NCBI GenBank assembly: GCA_002372505.1
Contig: DFGY01000100.1
Span: forward strand, 1-29,839
Direction of reading: 5' to 3'
Length of the DNA stretch: 29,839 bases
Source of the DNA: Firmicutes bacterium UBA3738
GTDB lineage: Bacteria; Bacillota; Clostridia; Peptostreptococcales; Anaerovoracaceae
Position 1 is the stretch's first letter; the number at the start of each line of letters is the position of its first letter. Below, piece after piece: positions 16,051 to 23,764 of the stretch. Both the position numbers and the translations under genes were made by a program. Under the pieces are notes generated by a model. That model did no database searches. It was not told where the DNA came from and saw nothing but the letters and a program-made list of their open reading frames with translations.

Positions 16051-16533
16051 TTATTCTTCGTTTAGTTCTTTATCTGTTTCTATTATATCTTTTCTCATCT
16101 TTTCTTTATGAGCCTTAAAGGCCTCCCTCAGCTCAGGGTATTTCACACTGAGGATCTGCACTGCCAGCAGAGCTGCGTTTTCAGCGCCTCCAACGGCTAC
16201 CGTCGCCACAGGTACACCCTTTGGCATCTGAACCGTTGACAGCAGTGAATCCATTCCGCCAAGGTCGCTGGTCTTCATTGGTATTCCTATGACCGGGAGG
16301 GGGCTTATTCCTGCCATGACTCCTGCAAGATGTGCCGCCTTTCCTGCGGCGCAGATAATCACTTCTATGCCGTCGTCCTCTGCTCCCTTTGCAAACTCGG
16401 CGGCTATGTCCGGAGTCCTGTGAGCGGATATTATTCTCGTTTCGTATTCCACTCCGAAATCAGCCAGGATTTCTTCCGCCTTGTATACAACATCGTAGTC
16501 GGACTTGCTGCCCATAACAATTGCTACTTTCAT
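16051..16533 (-). CDS. purE: N5-carboxyaminoimidazole ribonucleotide mutase / AIR carboxylase
   Basis: A protein of 160 residues with MGSKSDYDVV, the active-site SAHRTP, AAGKAAHLAG and DSLLSTVQMPKGVPVATVAVGG. The sequence is closest to class I PurE, which works on N5-CAIR made by PurK. No purK lies in the window, and the usual GAGGAAHL reads CAAGKAAHL. Either purK is elsewhere or this enzyme carboxylates AIR directly as class II enzymes do; the sequence alone does not decide. The C-terminal end is charged. It is 15 bases downstream of purL. Confidence 0.95.
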   Translation of the reverse strand: MKVAIVMGSKSDYDVVYKAEEILADFGVEYETRIISAHRTPDIAAEFAKGAEDDGIEVIICAAGKAAHLAGVMAGISPLPVIGIPMKTSDLGGMDSLLSTVQMPKGVPVATVAVGGAENAALLAVQILSVKYPELREAFKAHKEKMRKDIIETDKELNEE

Positions 16534-16548
16534 CTGTATCTCCTTATC

Positions 16549-19500
16549 CTATTTGAAATAGTTAACACCGGCTTCGAATATTTTCTGTTCCTTATTTCCC
16601 GGAACATTCTTAAATACATTCTCGCACCATCTTTCCGTATGGGCCATCTTTCCGAATATACGTCCATCGGGACTGGTAATTCCCTCAATGGCCATGACAG
16701 AATGGTTGGGGTTGAACTTTATATCCATTGCGGCATTGCCGTCAAAGTCCACATACTGAGTTGCGATCTGTCCGTTGTCAATGAGCTCTTTCAATATTTC
16801 ATCCGTGGTGACGAACTTTCCTTCGCCGTGGGATATTGCAATAGTGTGTACATCATCCACATCGCAGAGGGACATCCAGGGGGACTTAACCGAAGCAACT
16901 CTGGTCCTTATGAGCTGGGACTGGTGACGACCTATATCGTTAAATGTTAGGGTTGCCATTTCCGTGCTAGGCTCCTTTATTTTCCCGTAAGGCAGCAGGC
17001 CCAGCTTTACGAGAGCCTGGAATCCGTTACAGATACCCAGCATGAGCCCGTCACGATTATCCAGAAGATCCATGACAGCTTCGCTGATGAGAGGATTTCT
17101 GAATACGGCTGTAATGAATTTTGCGCTGCCGTCAGGCTCGTCTCCACCGGAGAATCCACCCGGAAGCATTATTATCTGAGATTCCTTTATGAGCTTACTC
17201 ATATTGTTTATTGATTCAATAAGGTCCAGCTCAGACAGGTTGTTTATTATCTGTACGTTTACTTCAGCCCCTGCCGCTTCAAAGGCTCTCTTTGAATCCA
17301 CTTCGCAGTTTGTCCCCGGGAATACCGGAATTACTACCTTCGGTGTTGCGGCCTTAATGGCAGGTCCCTTACCCATTCTCTCTGTAAAGGAAAGGTTCTC
17401 TACATTACCTTCTATTGTATCTTTGTATTTATCCGTTCTGACAGGATATACACCTTCAAGAGGCTCCTGCCATTTTTCCATTATTTCATCGAGGCTGTAG
17501 GTGCAGGTTTCATCTCCGTATTTAACCTTCAGAGTTTCATCGTCAGTGGTGCATCCCAGTTCAATGTAGCGTACAGTCTGGAACAGTTCCTCGAGATTGG
17601 CATCAGCCGGCATCTCAAGGAGAATGTTTCCGTACTCAGCCTGAAGCAGATCTACCTTGTTTTCCATTTCAATGCTTGCACCGATTTTATTTCCCACTGC
17701 CATTTTCATAAGACTCATGAATACTCCGCCTCTGCCTATGGTGTTGGCAGCCAGGACATGGCCCCCTTCTATTAAGGATGTAACCTTGTTCATAGCTTCC
17801 TTAAACTTGTCAAAGTCGAGAATATCCTTTTCCGTCGTCCTTCCCGGCACGAGCACCAGTTTACTTCCGGCCTGCTTAAGCTCCGTGGACATAACATTTG
17901 ATGCATCGCACACGGCTACGGCAAAGGATACCAGAGCCGGTGGTACGCTTATATCATTAAATGTGCCGCTCATTGAGTCCTTTCCGCCAATGGAAGGAAT
18001 CTCAAGTTCCTTCTGAACCTTCAGTGCCCCCAGCAGTGCAGCCAGAGGCTTGCCCCAGGATTCCTTACCCGAAAGGTGCTCAAAGTATTCCTGGAATGTA
18101 AGTCTTGCCGACTGATAGTTTCCGCCCATTGCAACTATTTTTGCAACAGAGTCAACTACAGCGTACACAGCACCGTGGAATGGTGAACGCTTTGCAAGAG
18201 TGGGATCGTATCCGTAGGACATTAATGTAGCCGTATCCGTATCTCCGCTTGTTACCGGCAGCTTGGCCGCCATTCCGGCAGCAGGAGAAAGCTGATACTT
18301 TCCACCCAGAGGCATGAGAACCGTGCCTCTGCCGATGGTGGAGTCGAACCGCTCAATAAGGCCTTTCTTGCTGCAGCAGTTCAAATCCGTTATATAGTCA
18401 TCCGGTGTTTTATCATTTAAATCGAACACCTCTTTCAGCTCCCCGCCTACAAAAACTTCAGCTGTCTGCTTCGCGCCGTTTGTGTTCAGGAATTCCCTGG
18501 ACAGGTTTAGTATTTCCTTGCCGCGCCACATCATTCTCATGCGGCCGTCATCTGTTACTCTTGCTACGGTAGTTGCCTCCAGGTTTTCCTCCCTGGCAAA
18601 CAGCTTAAACTTTTCCTCGTTCTTTGCCGACACTACTACTGCCATTCTTTCCTGGGATTCGGAAATAGCCAGCTCCGTTCCATCCAGGCCATCGTATTTC
18701 TTGGGAACAAGATCCAGATTAATGTAAAGACTGTCAGCCAGTTCGCCAATGGCAACGGAAACTCCGCCGGCACCAAAGTCATTGCAGCGTTTTATCAGTG
18801 TAGAGACTTCCTTTCTTCTGAACAGTCTCTGAATGTTCCTCTCTACAGGCGGGTTACCTTTTTGAACTTCGGCTCCGCATTCGTTAATGGATTCTTCGGT
18901 ATGCTCCTTGGACGATCCTGTGGCGCCGCCGCAGCCGTCTCTTCCGGTTCTGCCGCCTACGAGAATTACGGCGTCTCCGTCAGCGGGCCTTTCCCTTACT
19001 ACATGATCCGCCGGAGCAGCTCCTATAACTGCGCCGATTTCCATTCTCTTTGCCAGATAATCTTCGTCATATACCTCATCTACTAGACCTGTTGCCAGAC
19101 CTATCTGGTTGCCGTAGGAAGAGTATCCTGCCGCAGCTTCCCTTGTTATCTTTCTCTGGGGAAGCTTGCCCGCCAGGGTCTCTTCTATTGGCTTTCTCGG
19201 ATCGGCAGCACCTGTTACTCTCATTGCCTGGTAAACGTACACTCTGCCTGACAGCGGGTCTCTGATGGCTCCCCCAAGACAGGTGGCAGCTCCGCCGAAG
19301 GGCTCGATTTCTGTGGGATGGTTGTGGGTCTCGTTTTTAAACATTACGAGCCAATCTTCCATTTCTCCATTTACCTTTGCCCGAACTTTAATGGAGCAGG
19401 CGTTTATTTCTTCAGATTCATCAAGGTCGTTAACCTTGCCCTGGAGTTTGAGATATTTGGTTCCAAGACTGGCCATGTCCATGAGACAAATGTCCTTCTG

Positions 19501-20298
19501 CTTGTCCCCATAGACCTTTTCCCTCATCTCCAGATATTCGTTAAAGGCTTCCTCTACCATTTTGCCGTAGGGGCTGTCTTCAAACTCAACATTGTTAAGC
19601 TCCGTATTAAATGTAGTATGTCTGCAGTGATCGGACCAGTATGTATCGATTACCTTTATCTCCGTCATACTTGGATCACGCTTTTCGTCTTTCTTAAAGT
19701 GGTTGCGAATAAAGATGATATCATCCCGGCTCATAGCCAGACCCATGTCAGTCCTGAGCTCTTCCAGTTCATCATCGCTTAAGGCGGTGAATCCCTCCAG
19801 CACCTTTACGTCATCCGGCACTTCTGTTTCCATGCCCAGGAAGGCAGGCTTTTCCATGCTGGCAAACTGGCTGTCAACAGGATTGATACAGTAAGAAGCT
19901 ATCTTCTCAATATCAGCTTCGGCAAGACTGCCCTCAAGGACGACTACCTTGGCATATTTAACTATAGGCTCGGCCTTGGGCATAATGAGTTTGATGCACT
20001 GCATTGCCGAGTCGGCTCTCTGGTCGTACTGCCCCGGAAGGTACTCCATGGCAAAATAATTTGCAGAACCTATGTCCGGCATTTCTTCATCATATGCACA
20101 GTCGACAATTGGTTCTGCAAAGACCTGATACTTCGCTATTTCATAGGACTCGTCGTCGAGCCCCTGTACATCGTACCTGTTAATCACCCTGACACCTGTA
20201 AGACCCTCTGGATGAAGATTGGTTTTTATATCAGAAAACAGACTTTGCGCCTCTACGTCAAAGCCTTTCTTTTTTTCCACGTATACTCGTTTTACCAT
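16549..20298 (-). CDS. purL: Phosphoribosylformylglycinamidine synthase, single-chain PurL-PurQ
   Basis: An enzyme of about 1,249 residues that converts FGAR to FGAM with ATP and glutamine. It is a fused form with the synthetase halves followed by a class I glutaminase, as is common in Clostridia. Motifs are WSDHCRHTTF, the metal/ATP site FKNETHNHPTEIEPFGGAAT, GGVFMSL, and the glutaminase stretch PVFPGTNCEVDSKRAF, GICNGFQAL with nucleophile Cys near residue 1090, and AHTERW near 1220. So glutamine use is intact here, unlike in PurF of the same operon. ATG 20298 gives the family-like start MVKRVYVEKKKGFDVEA. ATG 20304 is also possible. AAGGAG at 20309-20314 is 10 or 4 bases away. First gene of the operon. 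Confidence 0.97.
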   Translation of the reverse strand: MVKRVYVEKKKGFDVEAQSLFSDIKTNLHPEGLTGVRVINRYDVQGLDDESYEIAKYQVFAEPIVDCAYDEEMPDIGSANYFAMEYLPGQYDQRADSAMQCIKLIMPKAEPIVKYAKVVVLEGSLAEADIEKIASYCINPVDSQFASMEKPAFLGMETEVPDDVKVLEGFTALSDDELEELRTDMGLAMSRDDIIFIRNHFKKDEKRDPSMTEIKVIDTYWSDHCRHTTFNTELNNVEFEDSPYGKMVEEAFNEYLEMREKVYGDKQKDICLMDMASLGTKYLKLQGKVNDLDESEEINACSIKVRAKVNGEMEDWLVMFKNETHNHPTEIEPFGGAATCLGGAIRDPLSGRVYVYQAMRVTGAADPRKPIEETLAGKLPQRKITREAAAGYSSYGNQIGLATGLVDEVYDEDYLAKRMEIGAVIGAAPADHVVRERPADGDAVILVGGRTGRDGCGGATGSSKEHTEESINECGAEVQKGNPPVERNIQRLFRRKEVSTLIKRCNDFGAGGVSVAIGELADSLYINLDLVPKKYDGLDGTELAISESQERMAVVVSAKNEEKFKLFAREENLEATTVARVTDDGRMRMMWRGKEILNLSREFLNTNGAKQTAEVFVGGELKEVFDLNDKTPDDYITDLNCCSKKGLIERFDSTIGRGTVLMPLGGKYQLSPAAGMAAKLPVTSGDTDTATLMSYGYDPTLAKRSPFHGAVYAVVDSVAKIVAMGGNYQSARLTFQEYFEHLSGKESWGKPLAALLGALKVQKELEIPSIGGKDSMSGTFNDISVPPALVSFAVAVCDASNVMSTELKQAGSKLVLVPGRTTEKDILDFDKFKEAMNKVTSLIEGGHVLAANTIGRGGVFMSLMKMAVGNKIGASIEMENKVDLLQAEYGNILLEMPADANLEELFQTVRYIELGCTTDDETLKVKYGDETCTYSLDEIMEKWQEPLEGVYPVRTDKYKDTIEGNVENLSFTERMGKGPAIKAATPKVVIPVFPGTNCEVDSKRAFEAAGAEVNVQIINNLSELDLIESINNMSKLIKESQIIMLPGGFSGGDEPDGSAKFITAVFRNPLISEAVMDLLDNRDGLMLGICNGFQALVKLGLLPYGKIKEPSTEMATLTFNDIGRHQSQLIRTRVASVKSPWMSLCDVDDVHTIAISHGEGKFVTTDEILKELIDNGQIATQYVDFDGNAAMDIKFNPNHSVMAIEGITSPDGRIFGKMAHTERWCENVFKNVPGNKEQKIFEAGVNYFK

Positions 20299-20330
20299 TA
20301 TCATATATCTCCTTACCTGTTTAAACTGAG

Positions 20331-20340
20331 ATTTGCAAAT
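20331..20340. promoter_or_regulatory. Palindrome over predicted purL transcription start
   Basis: ATTTGCAAAT is a perfect 10-base palindrome, 2 bases downstream of the predicted purL -10 element and covering the expected start of transcription. It could be a repressor site. No purine riboswitch or Bacillus-type PurBox is visible nearby. Confidence 0.25.
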
Positions 20341-20342
20341 AC

Positions 20343-20371
20343 ATCTTACCATATATAAAGGAGTTTTTTAA
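20343..20371 (-). promoter_or_regulatory. Putative purL operon promoter
   Basis: Minus strand TTAAAA at 20366-20371 and TAAGAT at 20343-20348, separated by 17 bases, with a TGG extended -10 element. Each hexamer matches four of six consensus bases. An A/T-rich tract lies further upstream. It gives a leader of about 30 bases before the purL ATG. Confidence 0.5.
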
Positions 20372-20436
20372 GACTTTTTCGCCGGGAGCCCCCATGAAAT
20401 TTAATAGAAATTTTATTAATAATTTTTCGACTTTTC

Positions 20437-20468
20437 TTAATAACCTTTTAATGAACCGAGGCTATACT
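20437..20468 (+). promoter_or_regulatory. Putative activator-dependent promoter of the PepSY gene
   Basis: TATACT (20463-20468) is a good -10. The -35 position (ATAACC) is poor. Two TTAAT boxes at 20437-20441 and 20448-20452 lie exactly 11 bases apart over the -35 region. An 11-base direct repeat there is the usual layout of OmpR/PhoP-type response regulator sites, so this gene may be activated by a two-component system. That is inference. Confidence 0.4.
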
Positions 20469-20510
20469 TAACTCAAGATTCGAATCAAAGGCAAAACTTT
20501 GTATAAATAT

Positions 20511-20540
20511 TGGAGGTATTCAAAATGGAGGTATTCAAAA
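20511..20540 (+). repeat. 15-bp tandem duplication of ribosome binding site and start
   Basis: The unit TGGAGGTATTCAAAA occurs twice in a row (20511-20525 and 20526-20540). Each copy carries GGAGG followed 8 bases later by ATG. The two ATGs (20525, 20540) are in the same frame because the unit is a multiple of three. Confidence 0.95.
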
Positions 20541-21145
20541 TGAAGAAGAAAATAACCAGCATGATTACGGCAGTAGCTGTAATGGCCACAATGGGCGTAA
20601 TGACCTCTGCCCCGGCAATGGCAAAGGCCCCGGCCAAAGAAGAAGTTAAATACGAAGGCGAAGGAAAAGTTGAAGTTGAATTCATAGGTGACGTACAGTG
20701 GAGGAACCACAAGGTCACGGTCAAAGACACATCCGGCAAGAAGTACGGTGTAAGAATTGTAAAAAGAGATGACGACGAAATCGAATTCGTAGTAAAGAAA
20801 TACAAAAACGGCAAGAAGTACAACTTCTGGATCAAGGGTGTAAGAGAATTCGAGAACGGAGAATACGGCACCGTTAAAGGCAGCTTCAAAATTCCAAAGA
20901 AGAGCAAGACCATATCAAGAGCCAAAGCTAAAAGCATTGCGATCAACAACGCTGTAAAAGTTTATAACATAAAGAGAAACACTGTTCGCGACTACGATAT
21001 TGAGAAGGACACATATCACGGCAAAGCCGTTTGGGAAGTCAGCTTTGACGCCAAAAAGAGAAGCGGTGCATGGTGCGAATACGAATACAAAATAAACAGA
21101 AGCAGCGGCAAAATACTCTACAAAGAGCAGGACTACGATGACTAA
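20540..21145 (+). CDS. Secreted PepSY-domain protein
   Basis: A protein of 201 residues. It starts MKKKITSMITAVAVMATMGV, a signal peptide probably cleaved after AMA at about residue 28. Residues 35-120 form a Lys/Asp/Glu-rich beta domain (VEVEFIGDVQWRNHKVTV). Residues about 125-198 form a PepSY domain (SRAKAKSIAINNAVK, then VWEVSFDAKK and a final YKINRSSGKILYKEQDYDD). PepSY domains are often extracytoplasmic inhibitors or sensors linked to proteases or two-component systems; no partner is visible here. Two equal start sites exist, 20525 and 20540. I chose the second because the signal peptide then has the usual n-region; the first adds MEVFK. It is transcribed divergently from purL. Confidence 0.82.
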   Translation: MKKKITSMITAVAVMATMGVMTSAPAMAKAPAKEEVKYEGEGKVEVEFIGDVQWRNHKVTVKDTSGKKYGVRIVKRDDDEIEFVVKKYKNGKKYNFWIKGVREFENGEYGTVKGSFKIPKKSKTISRAKAKSIAINNAVKVYNIKRNTVRDYDIEKDTYHGKAVWEVSFDAKKRSGAWCEYEYKINRSSGKILYKEQDYDD

Positions 21146-21186
21146 AAACTGAAAATACCCCTCTCTAATAAACTAACTACTTAATC

Positions 21187-21235
21187 ATATATCCCGGATA
21201 CTACTTGACAAAGTAATATCCGGGGTATATATTTT
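21187..21235 (+). terminator. Hairpin terminator after the PepSY gene, overlapping the arsR promoter
   Basis: The arms ATCCCGGATACTACTT and AAGTAATATCCGGGGTAT pair around a GACA loop, with one mismatch and one G-T pair, followed by ATTTT. The U-tract is short, so termination may be partial. The loop and 3' arm also hold the promoter of the next gene. Confidence 0.65.
21205..21233 (+). promoter_or_regulatory. Near-consensus promoter of the metal-efflux operon
   Basis: TTGACA at 21205-21210 is a perfect -35. TATATT at 21228-21233 matches five of six -10 bases, and the spacer is exactly 17. It drives the ArsR, HMA and ATPase genes and lies within the terminator hairpin of the upstream gene. Confidence 0.85.
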
Positions 21236-21243
21236 ACTCAGAT

Positions 21244-21269
21244 AACAATTAAACGATTGCTTAATTGTT
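21244..21269 (+). promoter_or_regulatory. 12-2-12 inverted repeat, likely ArsR-family operator
   Basis: Left arm AACAATTAAACG, centre AT, right arm TGCTTAATTGTT. Ten of twelve positions pair. The 12-2-12 layout is that of SmtB/ArsR-family operators. It begins 10 bases after the -10 element, covering the start of the transcript, where a bound repressor would block transcription. The ArsR gene starts 23 bases later. Confidence 0.7.
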
Positions 21270-21292
21270 GAATTCAGAAAGGAATTATAAAA

Positions 21293-21649
21293 ATGCAAAA
21301 GCTACCACACTTACATAACGAGAACACTCTTGAGCTACTTCGCACAAAGCCCGAAGATGAAGTATTCGCCAATGTATCGGCAACCTTCGGTCTTATCAGC
21401 GACGCCACCAGACTGGAAATACTGTGGCTCCTGTGTCACACAGAGGAATGTGTCATGAACATTGCCGCAGCCGTAGACATGAGCTCCCCGGCCGTGTCCC
21501 ATCACCTTCGGATACTCAAAGGAGCCGGACTCATTATCAGCAGAAAGGAAGGCAAAGAGGTTTATTACACCCTGGCAGACACTGACGAGGCTGCCCTGGT
21601 GCATAAAATAGTAGATGCAGTATTCGATATGAATTGTAACCTGAATTAA
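21293..21649 (+). CDS. ArsR/SmtB-family metal-sensing repressor
   Basis: A winged-helix repressor of 118 residues. Helix-turn-helix: CVMNIAAAVDMSSPAVSHHLRI, residues about 53-74, followed by the wing GLIISRKEGKEVYYTL. The first-site motif ELCVCD of CadC/SmtB relatives is reduced to EECVMN, leaving C53 alone. Other candidate ligands are C48, H49, D97/D98, H104 and C115 in the C-terminal helix. It probably binds the 12-2-12 palindrome at 21244-21269 and leaves DNA when Zn, Cd or a similar ion is bound, so it autoregulates and controls the HMA and ATPase genes that follow. Metal specificity cannot be fixed from the sequence. AGAAAGGA precedes the ATG. Confidence 0.9.
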   Translation: MQKLPHLHNENTLELLRTKPEDEVFANVSATFGLISDATRLEILWLLCHTEECVMNIAAAVDMSSPAVSHHLRILKGAGLIISRKEGKEVYYTLADTDEAALVHKIVDAVFDMNCNLN

Positions 21650-21675
21650 AGAACGAAAAAAGAAAGGAAGAAAAA

Positions 21676-21885
21676 ATGAAAAGATCATTCAAACTGGAAA
21701 ACCTGTGCTGCGCCAACTGCGCCGCAAAAATCGAAGACAAAATAAACAAAGTCGACGGCGTAAGCGCCTCTCTCAGCTTCATGACCCAGAGGCTCAATCT
21801 TGAAGCGGAGGACATGGACTACGCCGTAGCCAAAGCAGAAGAAATCATAAACAAGGTAGAGCCTGACTGCGTTTTAGTAAAATAA
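21676..21885 (+). CDS. Stand-alone heavy-metal-associated (HMA) domain protein
   Basis: A protein of 69 residues, one ferredoxin-like HMA domain. The metal motif reads LCCANCAAKI (C11, C12, C15) rather than the classic GMTCxxC. The adjacent double Cys resembles the N-terminal domains of Zn/Cd/Pb ATPases more than copper chaperones. It probably hands metal to, or regulates, the ATPase encoded 4 bases downstream, which lacks its own HMA domain. In many relatives the two are one polypeptide, so this looks like a split form. AAAGGAAG lies upstream of the ATG. It acts in the cytoplasm. Confidence 0.88.
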   Translation: MKRSFKLENLCCANCAAKIEDKINKVDGVSASLSFMTQRLNLEAEDMDYAVAKAEEIINKVEPDCVLVK

Positions 21886-21889
21886 AAAA

Positions 21890-23707
21890 ATGACAAAATC
21901 ACAGAAAAAAGATTTAGTAAAAATACTCATTAGCGCTGCCCTGTTCATTATTGCAGAGCTTGTGCCCAAAGCCTGGCCCCTCTTTTTAGTGTCCTACGCC
22001 ATTGTAGGATACGGACCGATTTTCTCGGCTGTAAAGAACATCAGCCGGGGCCAGATTTTCGACGAGAACTTTCTCATGACCATAGCCACCGCCGGCGCCC
22101 TGGCCCTCCGCCAATGGGACGAGGCTGTGGCCGTCATGCTTTTCTACGCCGTGGGAGAGCTTTTTGAAGATTACGCCGTTAACCGCTCAAGGAATTCCAT
22201 CAAGGATTTAATGGACATAAGACCGGACTATGCAGTAAAGCTGAATGACGGAACTGAAGAAACAGTGGATCCCTACGATGTAATGCCGGGAGACATTATT
22301 ATCGTAAAGCCGGGTGAAAAGGTGCCCCTGGACGGCATTGTAACGGAAGGCACCGGTACGCTGGACACCTCCGCCTTAACCGGCGAGTCACTGCCCAAGG
22401 ATATTTCACCGGGAATGGAAATAACCAGCGGCTTTGTAAATCTGACAGGTCTGCTGAAGATTGAAGTCACCGCTCCCTTTGAGGAGTCAACTGTCTCTAA
22501 AATACTGGACCTGGTGGAAAACTCCGGCAGCAGAAAGGCGAAAGTTGAAAAGTTCATTACCAGATTCGCCCGTTACTACACACCTGCAGTCGTCTTTGCT
22601 GCAATAGCACTGGCCATTATCCCTCCCCTGCTCTTTAACGGGCAGTGGCAGGATTGGATTTACAGAGCCCTGCTCTTCCTCGTAATATCCTGCCCCTGCG
22701 CCCTTGTAATATCCGTCCCCCTGGCCTTCTTCGGCGGAGTGGGTACGGCCAGCAGAAACGGAATACTGGTAAAAGGCAGTAACTACCTGGAGGCTCTGGC
22801 AAATGTGGAGGAAATAGTCTTTGATAAAACCGGGACCATTACCACAGGAAACTTCGAAGTCACAGATGGCTGCAGTCCTGAGCTTCTCGAGCTTGCAGCA
22901 CATATAGAATCTTATTCGGCTCACCCTATTTCCCAGTCAATAATAAAGGCTTACGGAAAGGAGCCTGACAAAAACCGCATAGGCAAGGTTGAAGAAATAC
23001 CGGGAGAAGGAATATGGGCAGAGGTTGACGGCAGGAAATACTATGCCGGCAACGATAAACTCATGGCGAAAATAGGAGCAGCCCTGACCGACACATCTTC
23101 CCCTCACACTACCGTCCATATTGCAGCGGAAGATAAATATCTGGGTACCATTGAAATTGCAGACGTTGTAAAGGATAACGCAAGGGAAGCAATCAGCGAG
23201 CTAAAGAGCCTCGGAGTGAAAAAGACAGTAATGCTCTCCGGAGACACAGAGGAAATCGCTGCAGAGGTGTCCGGTAAAACGGGCATTGATGAATATCACG
23301 GCAGACTCCTTCCTCAGGACAAGGTGGATCTCTTTGAAAAAATGGCAGAAAAGGCTGATGGCCACATTGCCTTTGTAGGTGACGGAATCAACGATGCTCC
23401 TACCCTGGCTCGTGCCGATGTAGGCATCGCCATGGGCGGTGCCGGCAGCCAGGCTGCAATCGAAGCCGCCGACATTGCCATTATGGATGATGACATTTCA
23501 AAAATCGGCAGGATAATTAAAATCGCTAGAAAAACCATTACCATTGCAAAGGAAAACGTTGTCTTCGCCCTTTCCATCAAATTCATCGTCCTCATACTGG
23601 GAGCCCTTGGCTTTGCCAATATGTGGATGGCTGTATTTGCCGATGTGGGAGTTGCAATTCTGGCAATACTCAATTCCATGCGCATGCTGATTAGACATAA
23701 GAATTGA
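21890..23707 (+). CDS. P1B-type Zn/Cd/Pb-exporting ATPase
   Basis: A protein of 605 residues with about eight membrane spans. Landmarks: actuator TGES at 164-167, metal-binding SCPCAL in the sixth span (C268, C270), phosphorylation site DKTGT at 312-316, HP locus at 345-346, and GDGINDAP. A Lys in KFIVLILGALG and an Asp in VFADVGVAIL of the last two spans are typical of the P1B-2 (ZntA/CadA) class. It exports divalent soft metals at the cost of ATP. There is no N-terminal HMA domain; that function seems to sit in the preceding 69-residue protein. No ribosome binding site is visible in the 4-base gap, so translation is probably coupled. Confidence 0.93.
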   Translation: MTKSQKKDLVKILISAALFIIAELVPKAWPLFLVSYAIVGYGPIFSAVKNISRGQIFDENFLMTIATAGALALRQWDEAVAVMLFYAVGELFEDYAVNRSRNSIKDLMDIRPDYAVKLNDGTEETVDPYDVMPGDIIIVKPGEKVPLDGIVTEGTGTLDTSALTGESLPKDISPGMEITSGFVNLTGLLKIEVTAPFEESTVSKILDLVENSGSRKAKVEKFITRFARYYTPAVVFAAIALAIIPPLLFNGQWQDWIYRALLFLVISCPCALVISVPLAFFGGVGTASRNGILVKGSNYLEALANVEEIVFDKTGTITTGNFEVTDGCSPELLELAAHIESYSAHPISQSIIKAYGKEPDKNRIGKVEEIPGEGIWAEVDGRKYYAGNDKLMAKIGAALTDTSSPHTTVHIAAEDKYLGTIEIADVVKDNAREAISELKSLGVKKTVMLSGDTEEIAAEVSGKTGIDEYHGRLLPQDKVDLFEKMAEKADGHIAFVGDGINDAPTLARADVGIAMGGAGSQAAIEAADIAIMDDDISKIGRIIKIARKTITIAKENVVFALSIKFIVLILGALGFANMWMAVFADVGVAILAILNSMRMLIRHKN

Positions 23708-23710
23708 TAC

Positions 23711-23739
23711 TTGCATTGACAGCATTCATTTGCTACAAT
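23711..23739 (+). promoter_or_regulatory. Putative promoter of the nicotinamidase-like gene
   Basis: TTGCAT (23711-23716), a 17-base spacer and TACAAT (23734-23739) with TGC directly before it as an extended -10. It starts 4 bases after the ATPase gene stop. No terminator is visible between the two genes, so read-through is also possible. Confidence 0.6.
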
Positions 23740-23764
23740 GCCCTTAAGTTATTGAGGAGTACTT

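Noticed and set aside
16330..16950. Plus-strand open frame of 206 codons
   Set aside because: It covers the ends of purE and purL in antisense. It is a shadow of conserved coding sequence.
20401..20460. Bacillus-type PurBox in the purL-PepSY intergenic region
   Set aside because: The nearest match is GAACCG, not CCGAAC, and no second box is present at the usual spacing.
20299..20510. Purine or PRPP riboswitch upstream of purL
   Set aside because: The leader after the likely start is about 30 bases, and I find no conserved purine aptamer core or anti-terminator.
23717..23739. TTGACA with TACAAT as promoter of the nicotinamidase-like gene
   Set aside because: The spacer would be only 12 bases. 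The overlapping TTGCAT with 17 bases and an extended -10 fits better.
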